Source: Diorhabda sublineata (taxonomy: Eukaryota; Arthropoda; Insecta; Coleoptera; Chrysomelidae). Taken from it: 64,000 nucleotides of DNA. Location: positions 10,245,653-10,309,652 of the forward strand of contig NC_079478.1 of assembly GCF_026230105.1 (NCBI RefSeq), written 5' to 3'. How positions within the stretch are numbered: position 1 is the stretch's first letter; each line of letters opens with the position of its first letter. Positions 12,392 to 24,644 of this stretch are shown here, piece after piece. The notes under the pieces were generated by a model that searched no databases, was not told the origin of the DNA, and saw only the letters and a list, made by a program, of their open reading frames with translations. The position numbers and the translations under genes are program-made.

Positions 12392-13125
12392 TAAAGCTAA
12401 CCTAACATAAATAATTTCTAGTTTTGATCAATTAAATTAATAAAATCCTTCCATAATTAGAAGAAAAACTCGGAAATATTCCTTATTTAAATGGTAGATA
12501 TCTGATTGAATAATATTTCAAAGCTTGAAGTTCAAATAAACCATACTAGCTGCTTACTTGTTAAGAAGGTATTCTGGTCTAGAAATTTGAAAAAAAAGAT
12601 TTTTTTTGTATACTTTCAAAGTTAAGACCCATAAAAATATGTCCTTAAATGGATTTTTAAACATTCGCATTATTTCCGAAGACACAGTAGATTTAGAGAG
12701 TAGTGTCTAAGCCGGCCGAGTGGAACGAGTTATTCTACTGTTCTACTGGAATCGTTTCCCAAACTTTAAACGTGTTTTTCTTGAAACTAATTGTTTTGAA
12801 GTGGTTTGCATGATATCTCAAGTTCTACCCAAATCGATTCCTCTGAAATTTGGTGGAAATCTTTTTTTATATATCTCACTATCGCGTCTATCCTTCTGTG
12901 ATAGATCCAACACTCATAAAAAGTAGAGAATTATTGTAAATTAATATAAACTTATAAGAAAGCTAACCTAACCTAACCTAAATAATTTCTAGTTTTCTAC
13001 CTTCCATAACCATTGATATTACTTATTGAAATGGTAGATTTTTCATTGAATAATATTTCAAAACTTGGTAAGACTGATAGTTAGTAACCATTCCGACTGT
13101 TTATTTGTTAAAAGCTTTGCATACC
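12392..13125 (+). repeat. Pair of diverged direct repeats (about 170 bp each)
   Basis: 12392-12570 and 12959-13125 share AAGCTAACCTAAC, AATAATTTCTAGTTTT, a CCTTCCATAA block, AAATGGTAGAT, then ATTGAATAATATTTCAAA(A/G)CTTG. The second copy carries three CCTAA units near 12965. The pair could be LTR-like ends or two copies of one short repeat; the interior has no recognisable protein. Confidence 0.55.
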
Positions 13126-14052
13126 GATGCTTTTGCTTCATTTATTTTTAGTTTCTAGACTAAAAGTTTAAGCTTAAACTCTAAAAATGTAAATTTCTCC
13201 ATTTATTTAAAAAAATGAGTAAGCTTTCTTTAAACTCAAGAAAAGTAGCGGTAACATGCATGTTATTAATCCAACAATCGAACGACTAATAGAGATGTCG
13301 AAAATGATGAAAATATCAATGTATCGTTATTTATTGAAATATCAATATTATCATCGATATCTCAAGAGAAAAATGTCGATATATGAATACTTTTTGGAAA
13401 CGTCGCATCACTCATTACTAAAACTGACCTAAGCAGTGCACAGAATGATCGCGAGCATGACGCTAGTTCGCTCGTAAACATAACCTTAAAATTGTTTTTA
13501 TATAAAGAAATTTGGATAGTGATCAACGATTTTGAATATATCAAGACGAATTTTTTCGAATCGAGGTTTATATGATCAACTTTTGAACTTATTGAGCAGA
13601 GACTCAACAAAACACGCAATAAGAAAACCTGGTTGTAGATTAGATCAGGAAGTTAGTCACCTGTTTGGCGTGGAATTTTCAAATGGGAAAATGATTCCCT
13701 ATATTCTGCCAAATTTTAGCTTTCTTGTATCCAGTCGACTGTTTGTTATATAAACACTCATGAGCATGTACAAATTATATCAGGCTCTCACTCAGAGAAG
13801 GTATCTAACTACAAACTACACTAGAGAGTGAGGTTATGTTTTTGACGTTAAGCGGTTAACTTCGACGTCAAGAATGCGTACACGTGCGATCATTATGTGC
13901 GTTTTTACAGTTTCTCAACAAGTCGAACTATCTTTGACATTTATTAACATGAAGACTGCGTCATGTTTACCGTTTTAGCACTTATTTAGTTCACTTAAAT
14001 TATAATCTTTGTTGATGGTTGTAGACGTAGACAAATCCGCTGCATTTGCAAT
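13126..14052. other. Intergenic stretch, no gene seen
   Basis: It contains a run rich in ATCGATA/TATCAAT-type words near 13290-13385 and a CG-richer patch near 13430-13480. The CACGTGCGATC word near 13880 also occurs near 12198, which hints at a shared repeat. No protein is recognised. Confidence 0.4.
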
Positions 14053-14056
14053 ATTA

Positions 14057-14110
14057 AAAATGACGTTTGATAGTAACCAGAATCAATATTTCTATTAAAC
14101 GTCATTTTGA
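14057..14110. repeat. Small perfect-core hairpin
   Basis: AAAATGACGTTT at about 14057 and AAACGTCATTTT at about 14095 are exact inverted copies with a short loop, and the match extends a few bases inward (GATAG/CTATT). It is probably a small MITE relic. Confidence 0.6.
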
Positions 14111-14112
14111 AT

Positions 14113-15164
14113 ATTGAATTATGAAACCAATTAATTTAATGTTTTCACAAGAATTAACAAAATTTAACATCGTCGTAAATCTTATTTTTTTCCCAGACGA
14201 TGAATACACAAGTATTCGAAAGCTCGGAATATATATTAAAGTCAACTTTGGTGTTTCATTGACACATTCCCAAAAAGTAAACGACATCGCATCGAAATCT
14301 TGATAATTACCATTTAAACATATTCTTTACAGAAACATGTATTTTCTAGGGATATTTACTATTTTTTATATTTATGTGAAAATGTTGAAGCTGTAGTTGC
14401 TTCTGTATTTAGTAAAAAATAATAGTATAGGTAGACTAATTAGAATTAAGATAATATTTTGGTATAAATTTTTGAGGAAATATATAGTTATATAATTGTT
14501 ATAATTAAAAAGAAAAATTATTTTTTTTTCATTTGTTAACATGGAATAAAAATTTGTTTTTTGTATGAACATGAATCACGTTTTTCATTACACAATATTA
14601 CAATGAAAATATTTATATTCAAAGTTCAATTAATATTTGTTATAACACATTTTCAATACAAACTTTAATGATAACGTCGACTTTGTTATAAACAGTCTTA
14701 TAATTAAAATAAAAGTGTTAGTAGGATGAAATTATATACAGGAAGTGTAAACAAATCTCGGAAACAAAAGGATGAAAAGTATCGTACGCAAAAAATTATT
14801 TAATTGCTATAAACTGGATTATTAGATACCTAGATGGGTTAACAGTATATGTTATGTTATAACAGTATATGTTTCACACCCAGGAGTCGTTCGTAGAATG
14901 ATAAAGACAGTTACCTTATTTAATACCAGTAAGCTCATTAAGTTAAATGGAGGTAAAACATCGATTTTTTATTAGATTTTCATACATTTCTTCTCTATGC
15001 TGCCAAAAATGTGTTCCAAGTCGCATACGGTTACATCTATCGCACAAGTTGGTGTGCTTAATAACATGTTAGTCCAATGTTGAATCTACTTCTAGTGACT
15101 ATGTTACTTTCAGGTAACCCATACTTCCTATAGCAGTTATGTTGGAATTTTTGGTACTGTTGGT
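14113..15164. other. Intergenic AT-rich stretch, no gene seen
   Basis: Only short open frames in low-complexity AT-rich sequence. There is a local duplication of AACAGTATATG near 14840-14870. Confidence 0.4.
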
Positions 15165-15174
15165 GATATTTATA

Positions 15175-15335
15175 TTGAATACACAGTTTACACCACCACT
15201 ACACTACTAACACTCCCAATTACACTAAACTAATTTACTTCCAGTTTCTGGGGACGATAACTTAGTTACTGAAACGCGCGTCGGATAGTGTAATTGTGAG
15301 TGTTGGTGTAAACAGTGTGTTCAGTATCCTATGCC
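15175..15335. mobile_element. Small inverted-repeat MITE
   Basis: The left arm AATACACAGTTTACACCA...AACACTCCCAATTACACTAA matches the reverse complement of the right arm TAGTGTAATTGTGAGTGTTGGTGTAAACAGTGTGTTCAGTAT. The centre contains a GAAACGCGCGTCGG word. No coding capacity. Confidence 0.7.
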
Positions 15336-15479
15336 AATAATGACTGGAAATATCTGGATATTGTATAGATGTTGTTGGTTTCTTGTTACAATATTGGTAT
15401 CTTGAGGTACATATAATAAAATTGTAAATTATATATCCCATAGCTCCCCAAAATTATCTATTTGGAAGTAATTATTTCT

Positions 15480-17060
15480 GAATTAAATACACGTAATTAG
15501 AAATGATAAAAGAAACGTTGTGCTTCCATCCTTCTTTCAACTCTATTTTTGTTTGATTTAAAGCTTTTTCCACGATTATTTTGTTATTTATTGGCAGTCC
15601 GTATCTGATGGCTTCTTTTGCTGGATTGTCTACTTGCTCGTTATGACTGATATGTGCTTTTATGCGTAGCTCATTAGCTTTCAGTTTAATTTTTAGAATA
15701 GTTTGATTTTCAAAAGTGTCATTTATATGAAAAGGTTGACTAATTCTTGTGAGAACTGAAAAGGAGTCCGATATTATGATAGATTTTTTATAACCATGTC
15801 GTTCAATGAATTCCAGAGCTTTAATAATATCGATCGTTTCTGCAAACGTGAGATGAAATGTTCACCGAAGACGGTTCTCAATTTGGCCATTGTTTCGCGT
15901 GCCAGTAACGTTCCGGCCATCGTCGCTTTTGAAGAAGTTTGGCCCCATGATGCCACCAGTCTATAATCCACATCAAACAGTCACTTTGTCGGGATGAATT
16001 GGTAGCTCTTCACTCCAGATGCGGTAATTTTTCTTGTTGACGTATCCATTCAACCAAATACTTTCGCAAAATTTTCCACATAGTGGAGTAACAGAGGCCC
16101 AATTGCTGCGAACATCGGCGAATCGACATTTCCCGGTCATCAGTAGCACTGGCGGATACAGCTGCAATATTTTCTTCGATCATCACTGTACGTTTGAGTG
16201 TTAGTGGTTTAATGTCCAATAATGTAAACTGGGTTCAGAAATTAGTCACAAGCTTCCGAATAATTCCGTCAGTATGCTGACCAAACTGTCCATAAATTGG
16301 AAGTGCGCGATGCACTCTCTTAATCGAGCATGAACAAGTTTGACAATGATACAAGACACGATTCATGCGTGATCCGTCAAAAACAGTGTTGCCAGCAAAA
16401 TCACTCGTTATGTCGATAAAATTATATTATTTTCATAAATAAGATGCCAGTACATTTCTGGCATTTTGTTCATATTTTTGAATTTCAACAGGTACAGTGC
16501 TATGAAGAAATCAAAAACTCGATGGTGACATGTTTTTGTAATATCTAGATTCTCCCATAAATTGTAATTTTCCCTGAATGAGAGGCATGTAATGGGTGAA
16601 AGTTTTTGCCCCAATATTTGTTTGTGAGGTCATATGTATTCAATTCCGAAATGTTGTTAATTATTGTTGATTGTCTGTGGTACGATTTGACAATCATTTT
16701 TTTGTTAGTAAATTTCTTCGAAGTTCTAATGCCTCTACTCAAATTGGTTCTATTGGGTGTAAATTTCATTGCACCAATACAAAGACGTAGGGTACTGTTC
16801 TGTACAATTTCAATTTTCTTCCATTAACTTGGCGTTGTGGTACCATAAAGAGTACATCTATAATCAATAATCGATCTAATATATGTTTTATAGAAAGTAA
16901 TGCAACTATGAGGTTCGGTTACCCACTATGTCCTTCGTGTTTATTTTAGGAAGTGTAAAACCTTGTTGCTTTTAGTATTAATATTTTCTATAGGGCTTTT
17001 CGAAGAAAGTTTTTTATCTAGGGTAATACCAAGGATATTGAATCTTGTTTATTGTAACTT
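15480..17060 (-). mobile_element. I/R1-like LINE remnant with RNase H, interrupted
   Basis: Read on the minus strand, about 17050-16540 gives LGITLDKKLS, then YKTYIRSIIDYRCTLYGTTT, then LRLCIGAMKFTPNRTNL. This is the post-catalytic reverse-transcriptase segment of I/R1-type LINEs (YLGLxxD...LVRSxLDYGxxxYG...GLRLCLGAFRTSP). About 15866-15500 gives FAETIDIIKALEFIERHGYK, IIISDSFSVL and HISHNEQVDNPAKEAI, an RNase H domain (AEL...ALE, SDS, HxGxxxNExAD). A transposase fragment (15850-16400) lies between them. Stops and shifts make it non-functional. Confidence 0.7.
15850..16400 (-). mobile_element. Truncated IS630/mariner-like transposase inside the LINE
   Basis: The minus strand gives EENIAAVSASATDDREMSIR followed by RCSQQLGLCYSTMWKILRK, a helix-turn-helix region typical of DUF4817/DDE_3 transposases. 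A frame-shifted WLNGYVNKKNYRIWSEE and HPDKVTV (the block after the first catalytic Asp) follow directly. The interval between the helix-turn-helix and WLNGYV, including the first catalytic Asp, is missing. Confidence 0.65.
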
Positions 17061-17856
17061 TGTCTATGTGTGGTAATTATGTCATGTAAAAAACATAACG
17101 TGAAATCCCAATGAGTCCAATATCAGAAGAAATAAGGAGAATAATATCTTCTAATATCAATTACTGTTTCTATACCGATAAATAGCAACATTTCAACAAT
17201 TTTCTCAGTTCTTGAATAATACCAGAATAGTTCTATAGCATGTACTATTTTCCTCAGAATCTAGTACTGCAATTCTTAATTTTCACTATAGTAATTTTCG
17301 AATGGTGTTGTGGGTCCAAGAGTTTTATATTTAATTATATGATACATTATAACTCAAACGTTGAGAAGGTGAACAATTAAACAAAAAATTGTGAAATTAG
17401 AAGTAAAACATTAATCAGATAGGGTAAAATATAAATATCTATACATGTATATATAAATGAATAGGTCACACTGTATATAAGACAAACTATATAATATAGA
17501 TAATAAGAACATTGTTGTATAAAACAGAAGAATGAAAAAGTTATTTAAAGTAACCAATAGATACACATATAAGTATAAACCTTTGCTAACATCATACCTA
17601 AATTTAAAAAAAGGGACACTAGAAATGTATCACAGTGTTGTCAATAGATCAAAACAGAATAATTTAAAATAAAAGAGAATTAATAATTACAATGTTGTAG
17701 AATTGCATATACTTTAAAGAGCTCATATAATAAAATTCAGTAATCAACATATTAAGTACTTTATTTTTCAACGATTAAAATCTAATTACTACATTTTATT
17801 GAATAGCTATATTAAAAACATTTTACGAATTTAAGAAAACATATAACTACTTAAAG
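17061..17856. other. ARL6IP4 3' flank, no gene seen
   Basis: Very AT-rich sequence with no recognisable coding frame. It may continue the LINE remnant at its left edge and the 3' UTR of the minus-strand gene at its right edge. Confidence 0.4.
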
Positions 17857-19425
17857 CTATTTCTTTAAAGTATTGGATAATTTATTTTGAAAGTATTCTC
17901 CATCTCCTTTGGTAGCATTTTTATTAATTTCTTTGTGTCGTTCTCTACTAACAATTTCTTCCAATATTTCTCCATCTCCTTTTATCAACCTAGTAAAAAA
18001 AACATGTTTCAAAAGTCGTATTTAAACACTTACAGATAGATATCTGAATCATATACTTCTATATTTTCTATTTATAAGCTGAAAAATTATTCGTAATGAT
18101 AAATGGAATACAATTAAAATATATCAATCCAAATATATTGTTTCCTTAAAAGTGGGTCCAATTAAAATAATACTCCAACACACCACAGGTTTTACATTTA
18201 AGAGAACTGAAGAATTACAGAAATCAAGGTTTATAACTTTTTAGGCATGAATTTCACATTTTGTCTCCTGCTTTTTACAGTCAATTGTATTATCTCTCGA
18301 TTTTCTTATATGTTTCATACTAATGCTAAGAATGGGAAGCCTCATCTCTCCTAATTGCTTGTCTAGTCCCCTTTGTCATCATTGTCTATGAAAGCTCTCA
18401 AGATTTTCTGGGCTTCCACTATTTCTCTCCTTGATAATTGCAGAGGATATGTACTATAATTTTCTCCTCTATTTCATAGAACTAGTAATCCATTTCAGTG
18501 CCCCCCCAACAGCCAATTTACATGTCCCTTGTGATCAGACCTTCTTTGCTTACCTACAGTTTGTCCACCGTCTTAAAAACGGCAATGCTAGTAGAATGGC
18601 GTTATACCACTGATATTAATTTATTTTTGATAAATTTAACATAGGTCTCATGATTAAGCTCTTTCATACAAAAAAATTGGACACATACTTAATTCCAGGT
18701 GAGCTCAGACAGTTCAACATATTTTAGCACTGTAAGAATATATTTCTAAGAGATCTCTAAATATTCTATTTAGTTTTACCTGTGACGCCCAGTAGATTCA
18801 TCAAAAACTCTCTTAATTGTGGCTTGTTTTTTTTCCCATTCTTCCTTACTCATTGGAGCCAGTGATTTACTTTTATCCATTAAGCTTAATGGAATATCCA
18901 TTGAATCATTGGTCTCTCTCAATTTTCCCTTCTTTTTCTTCTTAGACTTCTCATCACTAGATGAACTACTACTAGTTGTAATTGATGTGGATGATGTGCC
19001 TGTTTCTTTAGGCGGTCGTTTTTTTCTTAAAACCTAAAGTAAACAAAAATTATTTAATTAAAGGAATAACAATAAATTTTGAATACCTTTCTTTTCTTCT
19101 TATTGTTTTTTTCTTCTGAAACTGAAGATTCACTTGAGCTACTGGTTGTCGAGGTAGAACTTGATTTTTTTCTCTTTTTCCTTACTTTATTTTTTGATTT
19201 AGAAACATGATCAGTGCTTGAGTCACTGCTGGTGCTACTTGTAGAACTGCTAGAATTTGACGAGGACGAACTAGTTGAGGTCTCTGCGTTACGTTTTTTC
19301 TTGTAGGATTTATTTGTTTCTGTTTTATCATCATCACTTTCTGAACTGTCTGCTTTTCTTTTCTGCTTTACTTTAACTTTGCTGTTCTTTTCTTCATTTT
19401 CATTTTTATATTTATTCTTTGTCAT
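17857..19425 (-). CDS. ARL6IP4: ARL6IP4 (SRp25-like nuclear protein)
   Basis: Three minus-strand exons, 19425-19087, 19033-18780 and 17989-17857 (stop included), join in phase to 241 residues. The N-terminal half is Lys- and Ser-rich: charged residues 1-47, an almost pure Ser/Thr tract at ~48-71, then KKRKK-type basic runs that should act as nuclear localisation signals. The C-terminus is diagnostic: PLSLMDKSKSLAPMSKEEWE, then RVFDESTGRHRLIKGDGEIL, then ERHKEINKNATKGDGEYFQ, closely matching the conserved end of human ARL6IP4. The vertebrate protein is a nuclear/nucleolar splicing-associated factor (also named SRp25) found through ARL6 binding; a nuclear role here is inferred. The gene is head-to-head with PTRH2. 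Confidence 0.9.
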
Positions 19426-20144
19426 TTTTTAACCAGCCTGGAAAGAATATTACAGAGTTCTGAAGAATTTACTTAAGTTTGGTTCTCAGAGCCTCCCCAT
19501 AAATATTACCTCTACATATGCAATCTCATAAACAATAATTTTTTGTACCATACATGAAAGTTTACGAATACCTTATATCAAATTGACAAAACTAAGGAAA
19601 AAATAACTTTCAAACAATAGGTACGTATTTGAAACTATTCCATAAGTTTATGCTGTTTTATTATAGATGATTTATGAGAATAATTTGATTCTCATTCAAA
19701 ATTTCATTGAACGAATTCCATTGAACTTTTTGATTAAGTTTTCAATCTGAGGTAACACAATATATTTTGAAAATTCAGTATAAATTATACATAAAACTAA
19801 CCTTAATTTGTCAAGTGTCAACACTAAAAGTTAAATATCTTAGCGTTGAGGAACATAAACAAACTAATATTTTTTACGTTACCCCTATAAATTTTCTACC
19901 ACTCAACTCTTGTATTTATATTGTAACCTTTATAATCTTTTATGAACCGTCCCTTAAAATTTGAAACTTATACTGAATGTCAAATCACTAAACATTATAT
20001 TTCAAAAAGCCTAGTTATACAGAGCCACAGAAAATCGATTTTTAGGAAGAAAAACAGGAACCTAACCTTTTCTAATATCAGTCTGCCACATTGTTATAGC
20101 AAAAAATTGAAATTGAAATTTGCTCATTTATTAATTCTCAAAAT
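19426..20144. promoter_or_regulatory. Shared intergenic region of divergent ARL6IP4 and PTRH2 genes
   Basis: About 720 bp between two oppositely directed start codons. It should contain both promoters and 5' UTRs. No specific motif is asserted. Confidence 0.45.
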
Positions 20145-20873
20145 ATGAATGATCAAGGTCAAATTGAATTTAAGCCAAATGAAGAATTTTTGCATCAGTT
20201 AGTTTCTATGGGAATAAATCACGATCTTGCTGTACAGGTAACATAGAAGTTTCAATAAGTAATTATACGCAACATTTTGAAAACTCAATTTTAGGCCCTT
20301 TTCTGTACAGGGAATATATTGGATGAGGCTGTCGAATATGTATTTAGTAACCCTGAAGAAGAATCTACGGACTTTATTCTTGATGCAAAACAAGGTAGTT
20401 CCGACAATTACAAAATGATATTTGTAGTAAATGGTTCTCTAAAAATGGGAGTAGGAAAAATTGCTGCCCAAGTAAGATAAAATGCATCAAAAGACAAGTT
20501 TTTAAAACATAAATTTAGGATTTTTTTAGGTAGGTCATGCTTGCTTAGGATTGTTTCGAGAAATCATGGTGGAAAAGAAGGTTGAACTAGAAGCTTGGGA
20601 GTACTATGGGTAAAGGGAGATAATTATTTTAAAATTAAATGAACCATAAATTGTGTAATAATCTGTTTTAGGGAGAAAAAAATAGTACTGAAAGGAATTG
20701 ATGCAACACATTTAGAAATGCTCTTTGAAAAAGCAAAAGAGAAAGATATTCCTTGTTACCTAGTTCGTGATGCAGGCCACACTCAAATAGCACCAGGCTC
20801 AGTTACAGTTCTTAGTTTATTTGGATTAGAAGAAGATGTCAATCATATTACTGGAACACTTAATTTATTGTGA
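20145..20873 (+). CDS. PTRH2: UBA-domain peptidyl-tRNA hydrolase 2
   Basis: Four exons, 20145-20237, 20295-20471, 20530-20609 and 20672-20873 (stop included), join in phase to 183 residues. Pth2 enzymes cleave the ester bond of peptidyl-tRNA to recycle tRNA. Residues ~12-55 form a UBA domain (EEFLHQLVSMGINHDLAVQA, then GNILDEAVEYVF). The catalytic domain follows, with the signature LKMGVGKIAAQVGHACLG and the C-terminal block RDAGHTQIAPGSVTVLSLFG. It has no N-terminal membrane anchor like that of vertebrate PTRH2, and the UBA suggests a link to ubiquitin or proteasome pathways (inference). Introns are only 57-62 bp. A canonical AATAAA is at 21083-21088, about 210 bp after the stop. Confidence 0.93.
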
Positions 20874-21082
20874 TATGCTGATATCCTTGTAGCCAAAATG
20901 TTAATTTTGTTAGCAACTGAACTGTAAATTATTTTTTTATCATTTATAAAAAATTTCATTGCATATGTTATTCCTGTAAGGATAATCCATGTATACTTTT
21001 GAATTGAAAACTCTTGCATGATGGGTTGAAAATGATTATATTCATATTTATCTTGTTATAGAATTATTTGATGAAAGCTTGT

Positions 21083-21088
21083 AATAAA
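21083..21088 (+). terminator. Polyadenylation signal of PTRH2
   Basis: AATAAA in the plus-strand 3' flank, about 210 bp after the PTRH2 stop codon. Confidence 0.5.
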
Positions 21089-21429
21089 GTTTATCATGAC
21101 AAAATGCTTTAGATAACCGCTTACACGTGTAGTTAACATTATTTTTAAATTTGGCTTTTAGGTATAGAAAATCTTGAAGATTAAAGTGTTTATTTTTTAC
21201 ATATAGTAAGACCCTGTTTAATGCTGTTTCAGTTTAGTGCTCTTTTATTTCAACCCAGGGATTCCTCGTAATTGTGTGCAGCACTAGGTTTCCAAATACC
21301 ATATCAGAAACAGTGTATGTAGTTGTGCTGATCAGATGCATTTTTATTGTATGAAACATTTGTTGACATTATTGTGATAGTATAAATTTATATAATACCA
21401 TAGGGATAAATACAGAGACAAATATTATG

Positions 21430-22330
21430 ATCTTTAGTTTTTATCATGGGTGATAATAAAAAACAAGAAAAGAAAGCAACTGGAAAAGGCATTTCACTAA
21501 AATGCAAGTGAATAGAAGATTAGAATTTGGTGAAAATCTCAAATTACTGCTGCACTAAAGGAACTAAAAGGACAATTCTTGAGAATGAAGAAAAAATACT
21601 GACATCAGCAACTGCAACTATAGAGGAAATTAATTTTTAATTACATTCAGTCTGAGACAAGTAAAATAAGTGAACCTTTCATTGCTAGTCGAGGATGGTT
21701 TAATATATTTAAACAATGAAATAATGTTTACAACATAATGATTACAGGAGAAGCAGCAAGTGGTGATAAGAAAGCGCGGGCTGAATTCAAATTAACAAGG
21801 AAACTATGTATACTCCAGTATTGGCCAATGAGATAAGGTGTTATATCCAATTTTGAGACTTATTAATTGAGGCGAAAATTTAGGCAGATAATTGAAAACA
21901 CAGACAGAGAAGAGAAGCATTTAATAAGAGACTTGAGGAAAAACTACAATATCACGAATGCTGTAGAAAACAAATATTTCTTTGAATGAGATAACAGAAA
22001 GATCTATGGAAGAACATGGGACACTGTCGATCTGGATGATATAGTAGAATTAGCAAAACAAACCGGTTTAGTCGAGGTAAATGTGGAAAACGTTGAAGAA
22101 ATAGTTCATGAAACAGCAGCTAGTCTTTCTAATGAGCTCAAGGAATTAATTGAGCAAGAAGAAAACAAAATATTGATAGTAGTGATTTCAAAGAACAAAA
22201 AGAACTTTCGATGGTGTTTGTAAAAAGTAGTTTGACCACTATAACTAAAATTTTCAAAAGCAAGACGGGGTGTTATAGATGCTTTATCCACTCATCAACA
22301 ACTTCTAAGAGAATGACAACAAGAGAATAG
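21430..22330 (+). mobile_element. Tigger/pogo transposase fossil
   Basis: Broken frames give FIASRGWFNIFKQ and then ITGEAASGDKKARAEF near 21675-21790, the CENP-B-type DNA-binding region of Tigger transposases (FKASxGWxxxFKxR...GEAASAD). Near 22020-22150 comes DDIVELAKQTGLVEVNVENV followed by EEIVHETAASLSNELKELIE, matching the Tigger C-terminal EL/EEL repeats. The DDE core is deleted. Terminal repeats were not found. Confidence 0.7.
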
Positions 22331-24059
22331 ACTGAATGATCTGACTAACTTGGAATTTTTTCTGTTTGTATAAGTATATTCGATTATATTTTTTTATTTT
22401 TGTGAGAAATGAATGTTGGGTTTTATTTTTATCAAAAAAAAACATAAAATTTAATACCTACCAATTTTCTATCCATCTTCTCCTAAACCCATAATTTCCA
22501 TGTTAAGATAACTAATTAAGTCCTAGTTTGTCAGAACGTATTTTTACTGTATATACCTATTGCATGTATGAATCAATTATAAAACATTGTCGAGAATGTT
22601 CATTGAATTTTAGATCCCATATTTTTTCACAAAAATCAAATCAACTCGGGTTTTTCTAGATTTTTGTTATATTGTATTTTGCCGGCCATTTTTTTGCTAA
22701 TTGAACAATTTATTCATGCCACATTTATGTTTAAAAACAAACAGCTAAAGTATTCATATGCAGACAACTGTCCAATGATCTGTAGGATAAACTCGCAGAG
22801 AAACCCTAAAAAAAGTTTCTTCCACATTCAAGTACATTTTTTTAAATTTCCACTTTTTCTACTCAATGAATAGAATACCAATTTAATATTTTGGTTTTGC
22901 AGAAGAAAATTTCAAATAGTTAAGAATACGGATCTGCATAAGGCTTTTTAAACCGCCTAAATAACCAGGTTACGAATTAGTTTCCAAAACAGAAACTGCT
23001 GATGGTAGTGACAGTTTTCTTTTTAACGCGTTTAATTATAAAGAGACCGAATTACAATTTATGAAGATTAACTAGTGTGAAAGGTAAGGATAATTAATCT
23101 TTTTTAAAATACATTTTATCACATCTTCGCGTTCGTTTACTAAGAAAAACTATATATTTTTCAATAAGTTGTAGTATCATCTCAATAAGATTTTATTAAA
23201 AATACATTGATATTTAAATAGAATCTAACATACCAAAAACTACAGATTATTCTGTAACTCATTTGGTAGAAAAATTTCACTGTAATGTAAATTGGAGGCG
23301 TGAAAACATCGATAAAATGACTCCAAAAATGTCTTTATCACTGTTCTTCTTTTTTATCTCCTTTTACTTGAAAAAACTAAAGTGTATGAGAATTGCAATT
23401 TTATTTTATTGCTGTAGAGGCGATAAAAAAATTAATTTATATCAAATAATAATTCCAGGTAGAAAAAAAACAATTTACAATATTTGCCGCAATCAACTCT
23501 GTCCATAATTATTCGTACTTAGTAACTCAGGACTTGATTGAATTTAATAAGATGTTGAAATATGAGCACATATATTTTAAAAATATTTCGATAATTTTGT
23601 ACAGTGGAAGTAACCAAAATTTTTCCATATTATAGAGTTGATATTTAGCCCGTACACTTTTATGATAATTTGGGGATATTAATTAGTTATTAATTATTTT
23701 TATAATATTTTCAATCATCTGTCTTATTAAAAAATAAAAAGTAATATCTACTTATAGCTGCATGAAACTATTTTTTAATCTTCCACTTACTAAATATTTT
23801 TTGCTGTTTCATCTTATGATTTTATAATTTTTGATTATTTAACTTAGTTTTTATTGTATTCAAATTAATTTAACAACTTGTTCCAATTTTCTTTGTGACA
23901 ATAAAAAGAGGCGTATTCTATTTTTTGAATTCCCTGTATGTAATTGTAGACTCTTATCACCATTCAATAGCAAATATGTGAAATTATTTTATTTTCACTT
24001 CTTGCAATGATGATGTGTCAGTATTAAAACAATATTAAATTACATATTAAAAAAGTATT
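22331..24059. other. Upstream of CASK, no gene seen
   Basis: AT-rich DNA without a recognisable protein or repeat end. Short open frames here lack codon structure or family resemblance. Confidence 0.4.
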
Positions 24060-24585
24060 CGTAATTCACTTTTGAAAATGCGCAGCGCATGTGTGATAAT
24101 GACAAGGGCCCGGCGCGCTAGAATCGTCACCGATCACTGCTGTTAGTTTCCATTGGATTTTCGTTAATACAAACGTGTTTTCGTCTAGTAGCCTTCGGTA
24201 AATATTCCGTTTTGGTTGCCGTGATGTTGTCATCGAATCTTTATAATTTTTTTGTGCACATACCCCACTAAAGTGCTTCTTTAGAGAAGGAAAAACACAC
24301 TGGATTATGTTTATACTGTAGGTGCGGCCATTTTAAAGGGATATTGTGTACTCTCACGCCTGATTTTAGGCAACACTTATCGCGGTTCGGAGTGTTTCTT
24401 GCATAAATCCCGGTACATTTAGCCTCACCCACTTTGCACATAGTGACCTGTGGTGTTTTCAAATGACAACCTATAGTGCGGGCGATTCGTTTGAAACTTT
24501 TATTAGCTAACCCATCAAAATTCTGTAATGCATTCATCCTTAATATTATAATCGTGTTTCGTTTTCGAGTTATTTTTTTTTTAAA
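24060..24585 (+). promoter_or_regulatory. Probable CASK promoter and 5' UTR
   Basis: The first CASK ATG is at 24586. The 500 bp upstream contain a local rise in GC and CpG (GCGCAGCGC, GGGCCCGGCGCGC near 24080-24120) that contrasts with the AT-rich surroundings. No start site can be fixed from sequence. An open frame of 89 codons on the opposite strand (24537-24268) is probably chance. Confidence 0.35.
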
Positions 24586-24644
24586 ATGACGGAAGAAGAG
24601 GTACTTTTTGACGAAGTCTATGAACTCTGCGAGGAAATCGGAAG
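24586..24644 (+). CDS. CASK: CASK exon 1
   Basis: Encodes residues 1-19 and two bases of codon 20, up to the Gly of the glycine-rich loop. The donor is AG|GTTTGT. The ATG has A at -3. Confidence 0.93.

Noticed and set aside
12705..12790. tRNA-like start (GCCGGCCGAGTGG)
   Set aside because: The D-arm-like word is present, but no anticodon or T-arm pairing follows at the right distance.
12963..12980. Interstitial telomere (CCTAA)n
   Set aside because: Only three units, inside a diverged dispersed repeat; too short to mean a telomeric fusion.
24268..24537. 89-codon minus-strand frame upstream of CASK
   Set aside because: No family resemblance, and it overlaps the probable CASK 5' region; likely chance in a GC-richer patch.
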